From: an uncultured Pseudokineococcus sp.
GTDB taxonomy: Bacteria > Actinomycetota > Actinomycetes > Actinomycetales > Quadrisphaeraceae
Direction of reading: 5' to 3'
DNA length: 64,000 bases
Assembly: GCF_947499845.1 (NCBI RefSeq)
Contig: NZ_CANMPM010000002.1
Span: 297,515-361,514, forward strand
Both the position numbers and the translations under genes were made by a program. Positions 28,043-37,245 of this stretch are shown piece after piece. Below the pieces are notes generated by a model. It did no database searches. It was given only the letters and a program-made list of their open reading frames with translations, and was not told the DNA's origin. The first letter of the stretch is position 1; every line of letters starts with the position of its first letter.

Positions 28043-28107
28043 GGCGATCTGCCGACGAAGTGCGAGGGAAGGGCGCCCTCGGACGGCGATCTGACGACGA
28101 CGTGCGG
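28043..28107. repeat. two copies of a 23-bp intergenic repeat, 42-bp period
   Basis: Units at 28043-28065 and 28085-28107 follow the pattern GGCGATCTGNCGACGA then (A/C)GTGCG(A/G), with 42 bp between starts and a 19-bp spacer. The same unit, two mismatches from the second copy, occurs three times at 56512-56618 with the same period. It lies between convergent genes. Confidence 0.8.
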
Positions 28108-28126
28108 GGAAGGGCGGATCAGGAGG

Positions 28127-28675
28127 TCAGGGGGTGGCGGGGACGGGCTTGGTGAAGCAGACGCTCACGGGCAGGACGTCGTACGGCGCGAAGACGGGGA
28201 CCTGCTCCCAGCCCTCGCGCTCGTAGAGGGCGATCGCCTCGGGCTGCAGGCTCCCCGTGTGCAGGTGCAGCCGGTCGACGCCGAGGGACCGGGCCGTGGC
28301 CTCGACCTGGCGCAGCGCCTGCGACGCCAGGCCGCGGCGGCGCCCCGCGGGCGCGACGTAGACCTTCTTCACCTCGGCGAGGCGGCCCGCCCCCTCGCCG
28401 AGCCACCGCAGCGTCGCCGTCGCGACGGGCTCCTCGCCGACGAGGGCGACCCACGTCGTGAGCCACGCGGTGCCGGGCGGCATGACGAGCGTCGAGAAGA
28501 CGTCCTCGACGTCGGCGTACCGCACGCCCATCTCGGCGTCCATGGCGTCGCGGAGGGCCTCCGCGCGCGGGTCCTCCCACGCGGTCTCGACCCAGCGCAC
28601 CTCGCCGGCGCCCCGAGCGGCGGGAGCCCCGGACGGCTCGGTGGCGGCTCGCGTCGTCGTCACGCGCCCGAGCAT
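28127..28675 (-). CDS. GNAT family N-acetyltransferase
   Basis: A 182-residue acetyl-CoA-dependent acetyltransferase. The acetyl-CoA loop is VYVAPAGRRRGLASQAL (motif Q/RxxGxG/A), preceded by strand GRLAEVKKVYV and followed by LHLHTGSLQPEAIALYEREGW, the usual late motif. The acceptor is unknown. ATG 28675 is used here, and GTG 28663 four codons later is an equally possible start. The gene is convergent with the CynX-type MFS gene across the 23-bp repeat pair. Confidence 0.85.
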   Translation of the reverse strand: MLGRVTTTRAATEPSGAPAARGAGEVRWVETAWEDPRAEALRDAMDAEMGVRYADVEDVFSTLVMPPGTAWLTTWVALVGEEPVATATLRWLGEGAGRLAEVKKVYVAPAGRRRGLASQALRQVEATARSLGVDRLHLHTGSLQPEAIALYEREGWEQVPVFAPYDVLPVSVCFTKPVPATP

Positions 28676-28796
28676 GCCCCCACCGGCGCGCAGGCCCAGC
28701 AGGGGGTGGACGCGCCGCAGGCCGCGCCGGGGGTCCGGCGCGGCCTGCGGGTGGTGCTGGTGGTGCGGGAGCTGCGGCCCCGAGGGCCGCGGCGGG

Positions 28797-30449
28797 TCAG
28801 CGCTCGACGCGCTCGTTCGGCACGGCGTGCGTCATCGTCAGGCCCGCGACGTCGCGCGGGCCGTTCTTGCCGAGGTTGCGGGCCCGCTCGAGCTCGTCCT
28901 CGGTGAGCGTCTGCGTGGCGAGCGGCTCGAGGCCGCGGACGTCGTCGGCCGTGATGCCGACGCCCTCGCCGACCCGGTTGCCCAGCTCGTCGTCGCACAT
29001 GAGCAGGTGCCAGACCATGCGCTCGGCGATCGGCCGGTCGCAGGCGGAGAGGCCGTCGACGAGGTTCGCGACGAGCTCGTCCTTCTCCCACTGCTCGGAC
29101 AACTGGTAGCGCTGGCCCGCCTGCAGGTAGTCGTTCGTGCGGTTGATGCGCTTGCGGGTGAGGCGCCCGGTGATCTCGGGGCCCTGCTCGTCGTGCGTCG
29201 GGTAGGTGCCCTCGCGCAGGCCCCCGATGATCGACGGCTCGTAGTTCACCGTCGGGTTGACGCCCTCGGGGCGGTCGACGACGTACGCCATGGCGCCGTC
29301 GCGCTGGTTGGTGGCCGCGCGGGCGCCCTTGGGCGAGTTGACCGGCAGCTGCAGGTAGTTCGGCCCGACGCGGTAGCGCTGGGTGTCGCTGTAGGAGAAC
29401 GTGCGCCCCACGAGCATCTTGTCGTCGGAGAAGTCGAGCCCGTCGACGAGGACGCCCGTGCCGAAGGCGATCTGCTCGCTCTCGGTGAAGAAGTCCTGGG
29501 GGACGCCGGTGAGCGTCATCGTGCCGACCTTGCCCAGCGGGAAGCGGTTCTCGTCCCAGACCTTGGTGTCGTCCAGCGGGTCGAAGTCGAGCTCCGGGTG
29601 GTCGTGGTCGTCCATCATCTGGACGTACAGGTCCCACTTCGGGTGGTCGCCGCGGTTGATGGCGTCGTACAGGTCGCGCGTGTGCGAGCCGAGGTCGGAG
29701 CCCTGCACCACCGCGGCGTCGGCCCCGGTGTAGGACTTCACGCCCTGCTGCGGGATCCAGTGGTACTTGACGAGCTTGGTCTCGCCCTGGGCGTTGACCC
29801 ACTTGTAGGTGTTGACGCCGAAGCCCTGCATCTCGCGGTAGGACGCGGGGATGCCGCGCGGGCCGAAGACCAGCGTGACCATGTGCATGGCCTCGGGGGT
29901 CTGCGAGATGAAGTCGAAGACGCGGTTGGGCACCTGGCGCTCGAAGGAGACCGGGTCCGGCTTCTGGCTGTGGATGAAGTCGGGGAACTTGATGGCGTCG
30001 CGGATGAAGAAGACCGCGAGGTTGTTGCCGACGAGGTCCCAGTTGCCGTCCTCGGTGTAGAACTTCACCGCGAAGCCGCGGGGGTCGCGGGCCACCTCGG
30101 AGGAGTCGCGGCCGCCGGCCACCGTGGAGAACCGGATCGCCAGGTCGGTCTTCTTGCCGGCCTCGCTGAAGAGCTTGGCGCGCGTGTACCGCTCGATCGG
30201 CTCGTCGCCCCAGGTGCCGGTCGCCTCGAAGTGGCCGAAGGCCGTGGTGCCGCGGGCGTGGACCACGCGCTCGGGGATCCGCTCGCGGTCGAAGTGGCTG
30301 ATCTTCTCGAGGAACTGGTAGTTCTCGAGCGTCGCCGGGCCGCGGGAGCCCACGGTGCGCTGGTTCTGGTTGTCGTAGACCGGGTGGCCCTGGCGGTTGG
30401 TCAGCACGGGCTGCTCGCCCTGCGCGGTGCGGTCGCTCGTCGTCGTCAT
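28797..30449 (-). CDS. monofunctional heme catalase
   Basis: A 550-residue catalase, longer than the usual 480-500 residue small-subunit form. Distal His64 is in [11 protein letters not shown] and the distal Asn in [18 protein letters not shown] (about 142-143). The proximal heme Tyr is in [21 protein letters not shown]. It dismutates hydrogen peroxide in the cytoplasm. ATG 30449 follows GAGGAGAGG. The gene downstream of the upstream ankyrin gene is this catalase, 180 bp away on the same strand. The 5' region contains a hairpin (30506-30523) and a candidate promoter zone. The pairing with an ankyrin protein recalls katB-ankB of Pseudomonas aeruginosa. Confidence 0.96.
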   Translation of the reverse strand: MTTTSDRTAQGEQPVLTNRQGHPVYDNQNQRTVGSRGPATLENYQFLEKISHFDRERIPERVVHARGTTAFGHFEATGTWGDEPIERYTRAKLFSEAGKKTDLAIRFSTVAGGRDSSEVARDPRGFAVKFYTEDGNWDLVGNNLAVFFIRDAIKFPDFIHSQKPDPVSFERQVPNRVFDFISQTPEAMHMVTLVFGPRGIPASYREMQGFGVNTYKWVNAQGETKLVKYHWIPQQGVKSYTGADAAVVQGSDLGSHTRDLYDAINRGDHPKWDLYVQMMDDHDHPELDFDPLDDTKVWDENRFPLGKVGTMTLTGVPQDFFTESEQIAFGTGVLVDGLDFSDDKMLVGRTFSYSDTQRYRVGPNYLQLPVNSPKGARAATNQRDGAMAYVVDRPEGVNPTVNYEPSIIGGLREGTYPTHDEQGPEITGRLTRKRINRTNDYLQAGQRYQLSEQWEKDELVANLVDGLSACDRPIAERMVWHLLMCDDELGNRVGEGVGITADDVRGLEPLATQTLTEDELERARNLGKNGPRDVAGLTMTHAVPNERVER

Positions 30450-30505
30450 CGCTGTCCTCTCCTCGGACCTCGCCCGCCGGCCGCGCCTCGCGGCGCCGAC
30501 CCGGT

Positions 30506-30523
30506 GGGTGGCTCGTGCCACCC
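30506..30523 (-). promoter_or_regulatory. short hairpin in the catalase 5' region
   Basis: GGGTGGC and GCCACCC pair perfectly around TCGT. It lies 57 nt upstream of the catalase ATG, next to the relatively AT-rich TTGTCTGGACTCGTTCCAAC. Either could be an operator for a peroxide regulator; no family-specific box is recognised. Confidence 0.35.
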
Positions 30524-30628
30524 GGGCTGTTGTCTGGACTCGTTCCAACCTAGCCCACCGGACGCCGTCGCGGCACCCCCTCCGCACCCCGTCCCGGCCG
30601 TCGGGCGGGAGGGGCTCGCGCCGTCGCG

Positions 30629-31183
30629 TCAGGGACGCAGGGCGGGGTCCTGCAGCAGCGCCAGCATCTCGGGGAGCTCGAAGACCCGCGCCGTCTCGAC
30701 GGCCGACTTCGGCCCCCGCTCCGGGTCGGCCCCCGCCGCGAGCAGCGTGCGCACGACCGCCTCGTCCTGGCGGAAGACCGCCGCCGCGAGCGCCGACTGC
30801 CCGCGGTCGTTGGTGCGCTCGACGTCGGCCCCCCGCTCGAGGAGCACGCGCACGGCGTCGTGCTGCTGGTGGTAGGCGGCGAGCACGAGCAGCGTGTCGC
30901 CGGAGGAGTTGGTGAGGTCGACGGGGACGCCCTTGTCGACGACCTCGGCGAGCTCGGCCGCGCGGCCCTCGCGGGCGGCGTCGAAGACGCCGTGGAGGAA
31001 GGCGAGCTCCTCGGGCGTGAGGTCGGCCACCGCCGACGCGCTCCTCCCCTCGGCCTCCTGCGGCCCGGTGGGGCTGGTGCCGGGCGTCGGGGGCGCGGCG
31101 CCGTGCCCGTGTCCGGCCAGGGCCTCGGCCTCCGGGGTGGCGGCCTCGGCGGTCGGCGCGGCGTCGCTGGGGTCGTGGCTCAT
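30629..31183 (-). CDS. ankyrin repeat protein linked to catalase
   Basis: A 184-residue protein with a disordered, Ala/Glu/Pro-rich N-terminus of about 50 residues and then about four ankyrin-type helical repeats: [74 protein letters not shown] and a final half-repeat. There is no signal sequence, so it is probably cytoplasmic. In several bacteria an ankyrin protein beside a catalase gene supports catalase activity, and a similar role is inferred here. ATG 31183 has TACCGT 6 nt upstream, a leaderless-type start. Catalase follows on the same strand. Confidence 0.87.
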   Translation of the reverse strand: MSHDPSDAAPTAEAATPEAEALAGHGHGAAPPTPGTSPTGPQEAEGRSASAVADLTPEELAFLHGVFDAAREGRAAELAEVVDKGVPVDLTNSSGDTLLVLAAYHQQHDAVRVLLERGADVERTNDRGQSALAAAVFRQDEAVVRTLLAAGADPERGPKSAVETARVFELPEMLALLQDPALRP

Positions 31184-31195
31184 GCCCCGACGGTA
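31181..31195 (-). promoter_or_regulatory. leaderless-type -10 element of the ankyrin gene
   Basis: On the minus strand TACCGT (31195-31190) is 6 nt before ATG 31183; there is no Shine-Dalgarno. Confidence 0.55.
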
Positions 31196-31196
31196 G

Positions 31197-31236
31197 GACG
31201 CCCCGGTGACGGTGCGCGCGTCGTCACCGGGGCGTC
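31197..31236 (-). terminator. 15-bp perfect-stem hairpin after the S33 peptidase gene
   Basis: Arms 31197-31211 and 31222-31236 are fully complementary with a 10-nt GC-rich loop. The hairpin begins 63 nt after the peptidase stop at 31300 (minus). Its core (GGTGACG...CGTCACC) is shared with the hairpin after phoX at 33269-33302. No T-tract. Confidence 0.7.
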
Positions 31237-31299
31237 GGCGGGAGCTGGGGCGGTGGCGGGGGCCGCGCCGCGGCGCGCCCGGTCAGCCGAGCGCGGTGC

Positions 31300-33138
31300 T
31301 CACAGGCCCGCGGGGAGGTTGTCGGCGTGCACCTGGTCGCGGGCGCTGGGACCGGTCTGCGCGGCCCGCACCTGCGGGAGGGCGTCGAAGGGGCGCCGGT
31401 CGGCCTCGCAGGTCGCCCCCTCGGCGGGCACGGCGCCGTCGACGAGGTAGGACGCCACCGCCGCGTCGACGCACGAGCTGGCGCCGAGCGAGGTGTGCCC
31501 CCACCCCTCGAGGGTCAGCAGCCGGGAGGAGGGCAGCAGGTCGGCGACGGCCTGCGCGCCCTCGTAGCGCGTCGCGGGGTCGAAGCGGGTGCCGACGACG
31601 AGGACGGGCGCGGCCGTCTCGGCGTCCCAGGGCCCGGCGTAGCGGTCGTCGCTGCGCCCCGGCCAGGTGGCGCAGGCGAGGGACCTCCAGGTCCACAGCC
31701 GCCCGAAGTACGGGGCGCGCTCCTCGGCCGCCTCGCCGGCGGCCTCCCACGCCCGCTGGCGCAGCGGGTCGTCGCTGTCGAGGCAGGCCACCCCGTCGAA
31801 GCCCTCGACGAGCTGGACCGCCTCGTCCTCCTCCGCGGGGGCCTCCCGGCCCGACGGCGACGTCTCGCGCAGCAGGGCCCAGGCGGCCCCCGCCCGATCG
31901 CGGGCGTCGCCCAGGGCCACCTGGTCGCTCTCGCCCCCGGCGGCCACCAGCTCCTCGAGCAGCACGACGACCTGGGCGAGCAGCGGCCAGGCGGTGGGGT
32001 CGTAGAGGACCGAGAGGGTGAGCCCGACCACGTCCTGGTAGGTGAGCGGCACCAGGGTGCCGTCCCCCGCGTCGACCTGGACGGGCTCCTCGCGCAGGGC
32101 GTCGACGACGGCGGCGTAGCGCTGCGCGGGGTCGCCGTCGGCGAGCGCGCAGGCCTGCGGGCCGGCAGCCGAGCACTCCGCGAAGAAGGCGCCGAGCGTG
32201 TCGTCCGCACCCTCGGCGCTGGCGATGCGCGTCGAGAAGGGCAGGGTCGCGGCCTCCGCCGGGCTCTCCCCGGTCGTCCACGCCACCGGGTCCAGCACGC
32301 CGTCGACGACGAGGGCCCGCACGCGGTCGGGGAAGAGGTTGGCGTAGGTGGTGCCCAGCTGGCTGCCGTAGGAGTACCCGGCGTACGTGAGCCGCTCGTC
32401 GCCGACGGCGGCGCGCAGCAGGTCCAGGTCGCGCGCCACGTCGGCGGTCGACATGTGGTCCAGCACGACGTCGGTGTCCTGCGCGCAGGCACTGGTGTAG
32501 CCCCGGTAGGCCCGCGTGACCGCGACCTCCTCCTGCGTCGTCAGCGGGAAGGCCGGCACCGACAGCAGCGCCAGGGCGTCCTCGGGGTCGGAGAAGCACG
32601 TCAGCGGGGTGCTGCGGGCGACCCCCCGCGGGTCGAAGCCCACGAGGTCGAAGCGCTGGACGACCTCCGGGTCGTACGCCAGCTCCGCCGCCTCGACGAA
32701 GTCGTACCCCGAGCCGCCCGGGCCGCCGGGGTTGAGGAACAGCGAGCCGATGCGCGCCCCGGGGTCGGCCGCGGGCAGCCGCCGCAGGGCGAGGTCGATC
32801 GTCGGGCCACCGGGGTCGTCGTGGTCCAGCGGCACCGCCGCGGTCGCGCACTCGAACCGGGGGTCCACCGGCACCGGCGGCAGCCCCGGCACCTCGGCCG
32901 GCGGCGGGCACACACCCCAGGTGAGGTCCGGCACGGCCGCGGCCCCGCGGTCGGCGGACGCGCTCGGGGCCGACCCCGGCGCGGTGGCGGGCCCGCCACC
33001 ACGCGCCGAGGCCGCGGTGGCCACCGGCGCACCGAGGGTCGCCACCAGCGCTGCGGCCGTCGCCGCCGCCCCCAGCGCCACCGGCCGACGACCGTGGGCG
33101 CGCCGACCCCGGTCCTGTCGCTGCCTCGTGTCCCGCAC
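31300..33138 (-). CDS. secreted alpha/beta hydrolase, tripeptidyl aminopeptidase-like (S33)
   Basis: A 612-residue exported serine hydrolase. The N-terminus (Arg-rich, then GAAATAAALVATLGAPVATA) is a signal peptide. The domain shows GSLFLNPGGPGGSGYDFV (oxyanion loop), FDPRGVARSTPL, and YAGYSYGSQLGTTYANLFP with nucleophile Ser256. The C-terminal TAP-like domain contains the acid in VVGTRFDPATRYEGA and His in LEGWGHTSLGASSC. Homologues in Streptomyces release tripeptides from secreted proteins, whereas others act on lipids or mycolyl-type esters. GTG 33138 is used with GGGGG upstream. A strong hairpin follows the gene. Confidence 0.9.
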   Translation of the reverse strand: MRDTRQRQDRGRRAHGRRPVALGAAATAAALVATLGAPVATAASARGGGPATAPGSAPSASADRGAAAVPDLTWGVCPPPAEVPGLPPVPVDPRFECATAAVPLDHDDPGGPTIDLALRRLPAADPGARIGSLFLNPGGPGGSGYDFVEAAELAYDPEVVQRFDLVGFDPRGVARSTPLTCFSDPEDALALLSVPAFPLTTQEEVAVTRAYRGYTSACAQDTDVVLDHMSTADVARDLDLLRAAVGDERLTYAGYSYGSQLGTTYANLFPDRVRALVVDGVLDPVAWTTGESPAEAATLPFSTRIASAEGADDTLGAFFAECSAAGPQACALADGDPAQRYAAVVDALREEPVQVDAGDGTLVPLTYQDVVGLTLSVLYDPTAWPLLAQVVVLLEELVAAGGESDQVALGDARDRAGAAWALLRETSPSGREAPAEEDEAVQLVEGFDGVACLDSDDPLRQRAWEAAGEAAEERAPYFGRLWTWRSLACATWPGRSDDRYAGPWDAETAAPVLVVGTRFDPATRYEGAQAVADLLPSSRLLTLEGWGHTSLGASSCVDAAVASYLVDGAVPAEGATCEADRRPFDALPQVRAAQTGPSARDQVHADNLPAGL

Positions 33139-33268
33139 GTGTCGGCCCCCCTGCCACCACCGCGCCGCCGACGGCGGCTGTCCGGACCCCGCACGCTAGG
33201 GGCTCGGACGGGCGGATCGGGCGATCGGGACGAGCGGGACGAGGGCGGTCGTCTTCGGGGCGCAGCAC

Positions 33269-33302
33269 GGCCCGGTGACGACGGGGGCGTCGTCACCGGG
33301 CC
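33269..33302 (-). terminator. 14-bp perfect-stem hairpin after phoX
   Basis: Arms 33269-33282 and 33289-33302 are fully complementary with loop GGGGGC. It starts 17 nt after the phoX stop on the minus strand. No T-tract follows, as is common for actinobacterial terminators. Confidence 0.75.
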
Positions 33303-33318
33303 GGCGGGGAAGGGCGCG

Positions 33319-35382
33319 TCAGCGCCGCTTGATCGCCTGCACGACGCCGGGCCGCGGCACGCGGACCTCGCCGTCGTAGGGGAAGCGCGAGACCTGGTTC
33401 TCGATGCTCGCGCCGTCGACCTCGCCCGGGTGCTGGACGCAGACCATGACGCTGCCCTCGACCGAGTCCACGACGGGCCCGCACGTCTCGGCGCCGACGG
33501 GGACGGTGAGGAAGGTCCGCACCCTGCCGCGCTCGGGGCCGTCGGTGGCGACGTGGTGGAGGGCGTCGGCGAGGTCGAGGGAGCCGGGCTGGCCGTCGGT
33601 CGAGACCCACAGCCCGCCGTGGGCGTCGAAGGCCACGTTGTCCGGGCACGCGATGGGCATGACCTCGGACGCCGGCAGGCCCGAGAAGTACGTGCTGGGG
33701 TCGCCCGGGTCGCCGCAGACCACGGGCAGCGCCCAGGTGAAGGTCGTCGAGGTCTGGTCCTCGGCCTCGGTGATCTCGACGACGTGGCCGTAGCGGTTGC
33801 GCACGCGGGGGTTCGCGGCGCCCGGCTCGCGGCGGCCCGAGTTGTTCGTGCAGGCCATGTAGACCTTGCCGGTGACGGGGTTGCGCTCGACGTCCTCGGG
33901 GCGGTCCATCGGCGTGGCGCCGACGGCGGCCGCGGCGACGCGCGTGAAGACGAGCACCTCCTCGAGCGTCATGCCCGGGACCGTGGAGCGGCCGCCGCGC
34001 GTCAGCGGCACCCACTCGCCGGTGCCGTCGTAGTCGCTCGTGGGGTCGCCCTCGACGGCGAAGCGCGCGACGGAGAGGTCGCCGTGCTCGAGGACGTCGT
34101 TCTCCCGCCCCTGGCGCGGGTTCCTCGCCACCCGGTCGCGGGAGACGAACTTGTACAGGTGCTGGCCGCCCGTGTCGTCGCCCATGTAGCAGACGACGCG
34201 CCCGTCGGGGGCGACGGACGCCGTCGCACCCTCGTGGCGGAAACGACCCATCGCCGTGTGCTTGCGCGGGGTCGAGAAGGGGTCGTAGGGGTTCAGCTCG
34301 ACGATCCAGCCGAAGCGGTTGACCTCGTTGGGCTCCTCCGTGAGGTCGAAGCGCTCGTCGGCGAGGTCCCAGCCGCGCCCGGTGTCGCTGATGCCGTAGA
34401 CGGCGTTGCGCTCGTCCGGGGTCGCGGTGTTGCGGAAGTAGCCCTGGAAGTTCTCCTCCCCGGACAGGACGGTGCCCCACGGCGTCGTGCCGCCGGCGCA
34501 GTTGTTGAGCGTCCCGACGACCGTGGTGCCCCCGGGGTCGCGGCTCGTGCGCACGAGGTCGCTGCCGGCGGCGGGCCCGGTGAGGGCGAACTCCGTCGTC
34601 GAGGCCGTGATGCGGCGCCCGTAGCGGGAGGGGACGGCGCGCCACGGGCTGCCGGGGCCGTCGCGGCGGACCTCGACGACCGACATGCCGTGCGCCGCCA
34701 TCGAGGTCATCCGCTGCTCGACGGTGAGGCTCTCGTCGTCCGCGTACCCCGGGTACATGATGTTCTCGTTCGTGTACTCGTGGTTGGCCACGAGCAGCGC
34801 CCGCTTCCCCGAGCCACCGAGCGGCAGCACGGTGAGGTAGTCGCAGTTGTAGCCGAACTGCTTCGCCTGGGCCTCGGGCGTCTGCGCGTCGAGGTCGAAG
34901 GCCGGCGCGTCGCGCTCCACCGGGTCGCCCCACGCGATGATCGAGTGCCAGTCCCAGCCGTCGGGGACGACGACGTCGTCCACGTCGGCGGCCACCGGGC
35001 CCACCGGCGCGAAGCCGGCCAGGGCGCCCGCCGGCGCGAGGGCGCCCGGGGCGGACGCCGCGGCGTCGGCGCGCGAGCCCCGGCCCCGCCCACGACCGGA
35101 GCCCGCCGCGCGGGCCTCGTCGGGCGCGAGCGCCGCGCCCGCGACGACGGCCGCCCCCAGGCCCGCGAGCAGCGAGCGCCGGGCGATCGCCTGCCGCGCC
35201 AGCTGCTCGAACGCCGGGGCGCTGGACGTGCTCGGGCTCTCCGTGAGGCAGGCGTCGCCGCAGCGGAAGTGGCACGTCTGCGCCGAGCGCGAGCCGCGGG
35301 TGTGGCCGAGCATCGGCAGGGCGAGCCGCGGGCCCCGCGCGGGGGCGGCCGAGGACGTCTCGTGCGAGCAGTTCGTCGTCAT
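33319..35382 (-). CDS. phoX: PhoX family Tat-exported alkaline phosphatase
   Basis: A 687-residue calcium/iron-type phosphatase. Near the N-terminus is a Cys-rich element (TCHFRCGDACL, about 37-46), then a twin-arginine signal AIARRSLLAGLGAAVVAGAAL with Arg68-Arg69; the long pre-RR region is normal for this family. Family blocks include FGYNCDYLTVLPL, LVANHEYTNENIMYPGY, NNCAGGTTPWGTVLSGEENFQGYF and ERNPVTGKVYMACTNN, which carry metal and phosphate ligands. The enzyme liberates phosphate outside the cell, usually under phosphate limitation. ATG 35382 is 7 nt after CAGGGT, a leaderless-type start; longer readings upstream are not needed. Confidence 0.94.
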   Translation of the reverse strand: MTTNCSHETSSAAPARGPRLALPMLGHTRGSRSAQTCHFRCGDACLTESPSTSSAPAFEQLARQAIARRSLLAGLGAAVVAGAALAPDEARAAGSGRGRGRGSRADAAASAPGALAPAGALAGFAPVGPVAADVDDVVVPDGWDWHSIIAWGDPVERDAPAFDLDAQTPEAQAKQFGYNCDYLTVLPLGGSGKRALLVANHEYTNENIMYPGYADDESLTVEQRMTSMAAHGMSVVEVRRDGPGSPWRAVPSRYGRRITASTTEFALTGPAAGSDLVRTSRDPGGTTVVGTLNNCAGGTTPWGTVLSGEENFQGYFRNTATPDERNAVYGISDTGRGWDLADERFDLTEEPNEVNRFGWIVELNPYDPFSTPRKHTAMGRFRHEGATASVAPDGRVVCYMGDDTGGQHLYKFVSRDRVARNPRQGRENDVLEHGDLSVARFAVEGDPTSDYDGTGEWVPLTRGGRSTVPGMTLEEVLVFTRVAAAAVGATPMDRPEDVERNPVTGKVYMACTNNSGRREPGAANPRVRNRYGHVVEITEAEDQTSTTFTWALPVVCGDPGDPSTYFSGLPASEVMPIACPDNVAFDAHGGLWVSTDGQPGSLDLADALHHVATDGPERGRVRTFLTVPVGAETCGPVVDSVEGSVMVCVQHPGEVDGASIENQVSRFPYDGEVRVPRPGVVQAIKRR

Positions 35383-35395
35383 GCGCCCCACCCTG
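35380..35395 (-). promoter_or_regulatory. leaderless-type -10 element of phoX
   Basis: On the minus strand CAGGGT (35395-35390) is 7 nt before ATG 35382. No PHO box could be confidently recognised in the 150 bp upstream. Confidence 0.5.
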
Positions 35396-35534
35396 GGAGG
35401 CCGTGACGACGGGCAGACGGGGCCGACGGGACGACCACGTGAACGCGCGGTGACGACTGGTCGCTGCGCGTGGCCCTCCACGCTGCCCCGGGCGTCCCGG
35501 TGCGGAAGACCCCGGCGGCGCGCACCTTGTCGGC

Positions 35535-35972
35535 GTGAGCAGCCGCGGCACCGCCGACCCCGTCCACCACCATCGCCTCCAGCGGGAGTCCCGACGAGGC
35601 TCCCGGCGCGGCGGGCGCCCGGACCGGCCGGTCGTCCCCGACCTGCTGCGGGCCGCCTGGGGCGCCACGTGCCTGCTGGCGCCCGACGCCGTCCAGCGGG
35701 CGATGTCCGGCCACGACCCGGACGTGCGCGGGCGGCGGGTCCTGCGCGTCCTCGGCGCCCGCCACCTCGTCCAGGCGGCGGGCGGCCGGGTGCTCCCGCC
35801 GCGCCTGGCCGTGGGGGGCGGCGCGGCGGTGGACGGCATCCACTCGGCCACGGCGCTCGCGCTCGGCCTGCTCGACGTCCGGCGCCGGCGGGCCGCGCTC
35901 GTCGACGCGGTGGTCGCCGGCGCCTGGTGCGCGTGGGGCGCGGCCCGCTACCGCCGGGCGTTCAGCGGCTGA
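35535..35972 (+). CDS. hypothetical small membrane-associated protein
   Basis: A 145-residue protein, not recognised. After a basic, disordered N-terminus of about 30 residues come moderately hydrophobic helices (VVPDLLRAAWGATCLLAPDAV, VLRVLGARHLVQAAG and IHSATALALGLLDV), ending in VVAGAWCAWGAARYRRAFSG. Two to three of these could span or lie on the membrane. The regular pattern and a start at GTG 35535 after CTTGTCGGC support a gene. Its 3' end overlaps the convergent SDR gene by 11 bp. Confidence 0.6.
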   Translation: MSSRGTADPVHHHRLQRESRRGSRRGGRPDRPVVPDLLRAAWGATCLLAPDAVQRAMSGHDPDVRGRRVLRVLGARHLVQAAGGRVLPPRLAVGGGAAVDGIHSATALALGLLDVRRRRAALVDAVVAGAWCAWGAARYRRAFSG

Positions 35973-37041
35973 CGGCCGCCGCGGCCCGCGAGGCGGCGTC
36001 CCGGGCCGCGCGCCGGGCGCGGCGCACGCCCGAGCGCTCCTCGGAGCGCCGGACCAGCAGCGCCCCCACGACGGCGCCCGCCCCGGCGAGGGCCGTCGTG
36101 GCGACCGCCCCCCGGTGCATCGACGCCGCGGACCACGGGTCTCGACCCCAGCTGCGGTCGCCGAAGGGCCCCTGCGCGCCCCGGTCGGCGTCCTCGTCGC
36201 GGGGCTCGAAGACGTTGGAGCCGTAGCGGGGGAGGTCCTGGTGCACCTGCTGGCCGCTGATGCCCGTGCGGGCCAGGTAGCGGTCGAGGAACCACGGGGC
36301 CACCCGCTCGCCGAGGATCGTGTACGCCGTCGACACGCCGACCCACATCGTGCGCCGGGGGTGCTCGGCCACGAAGGCGACCGCCCGCCCGGCGACCTCG
36401 GGGGCGAAGATCGGCGCCACCGGCTGGGGGTGCCCCTCGACGCGGCTGAGGTTCCAGTCGAACTGCGGCGTGTCGAGGCCCGGCAGCATGACCTGGCACA
36501 CCTGGACCCGGCTGCCCTCGGCCATGAGCTCCACCCGCACCGACTCGCTGAAGCCCTTCACCGCGTGCTTCGCGGCGCAGTAGGCCGACTGCAGCGGGAT
36601 GGCGCGGTGGGACAGGGCCGAGCCGACGTTGACGACGACGCCCCGGTCGCGCGGGCGCATGTGCCGCAGCGCCGCGCGCGTGCCGTTGACCTGGCCGCCG
36701 AAGGTGACGTCCGTCATGCGCTGGAACTCCTCCGGCGTGGTGTCCCAGAAGCTCGCGAGCGAGCCGGCGAAGGCGCAGTTGACCCACACGTCGACGGCGC
36801 CGAGCTCGGACTCCACGCGCTCGGCCGCGGCGTCCACCGCCGCGTGGTCGGCGACGTCGCACTCGACGGCGAGCCCGCGGCGCCCGGCCGCCTCGACGTC
36901 GGCGACCGCGCCGTCGAGGCCGGCGCGACCGCGCGCCAGGACGGCGACGTCGAAGCCGCGCCGGGCGAGCTCGCGGACGGTCGCCCGCCCCACCCCCGCG
37001 GTGCCCCCGGTGACGACGGCGGTCCTCGTGCTCGTGCTCAT
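35962..37041 (-). CDS. SDR family oxidoreductase with C-terminal membrane tail
   Basis: A 359-residue protein. The first 250 residues are a classical SDR: TGGTAGVGRA cofactor loop, VNCAFAG, Ser in NVGSALSHRAIPL, and Tyr154 with Lys158 in SAYCAAKHAVKG. The sequence VMLPGLDTPQFDWNLSRV after the active site marks a subgroup common in actinobacteria whose substrates are unknown. The C-terminus adds about 100 residues, including a hydrophobic stretch AVATTALAGAGAVVGALLV and an Arg-rich end, suggesting a membrane anchor with a basic cytoplasmic tail. ATG 37041 follows GGAGGG. It is divergent from the GCS2 gene. Confidence 0.88.
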   Translation of the reverse strand: MSTSTRTAVVTGGTAGVGRATVRELARRGFDVAVLARGRAGLDGAVADVEAAGRRGLAVECDVADHAAVDAAAERVESELGAVDVWVNCAFAGSLASFWDTTPEEFQRMTDVTFGGQVNGTRAALRHMRPRDRGVVVNVGSALSHRAIPLQSAYCAAKHAVKGFSESVRVELMAEGSRVQVCQVMLPGLDTPQFDWNLSRVEGHPQPVAPIFAPEVAGRAVAFVAEHPRRTMWVGVSTAYTILGERVAPWFLDRYLARTGISGQQVHQDLPRYGSNVFEPRDEDADRGAQGPFGDRSWGRDPWSAASMHRGAVATTALAGAGAVVGALLVRRSEERSGVRRARRAARDAASRAAAAVSR

Positions 37042-37245
37042 GCGGCCCTCCAGCCCGGCCGGCGCGGCCGACCCGACCGGCCGCCCCGTCCTCGGTCTTG
37101 TCCTGGGCGCGAGCGTGCCCCCGCGGGCGCCCGGCCGCGACCGCACCGCGCGCCGGCTCCCGGGCCGGCGCAGGAGGAGCTCGCGGAGCGGCGCGCCGGG
37201 CGGACCGGGGCGCGCGCGGCGCTCCCGCCGTGCTGGACTCTGCCC

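Noticed and set aside
31327..35406. A 1359-codon open frame on the plus strand opposite the S33 peptidase and phoX genes
   Set aside because: It spans two well-supported genes on the other strand and is Arg/Gly/Val/His-rich without any domain; it is an antisense shadow caused by high GC.
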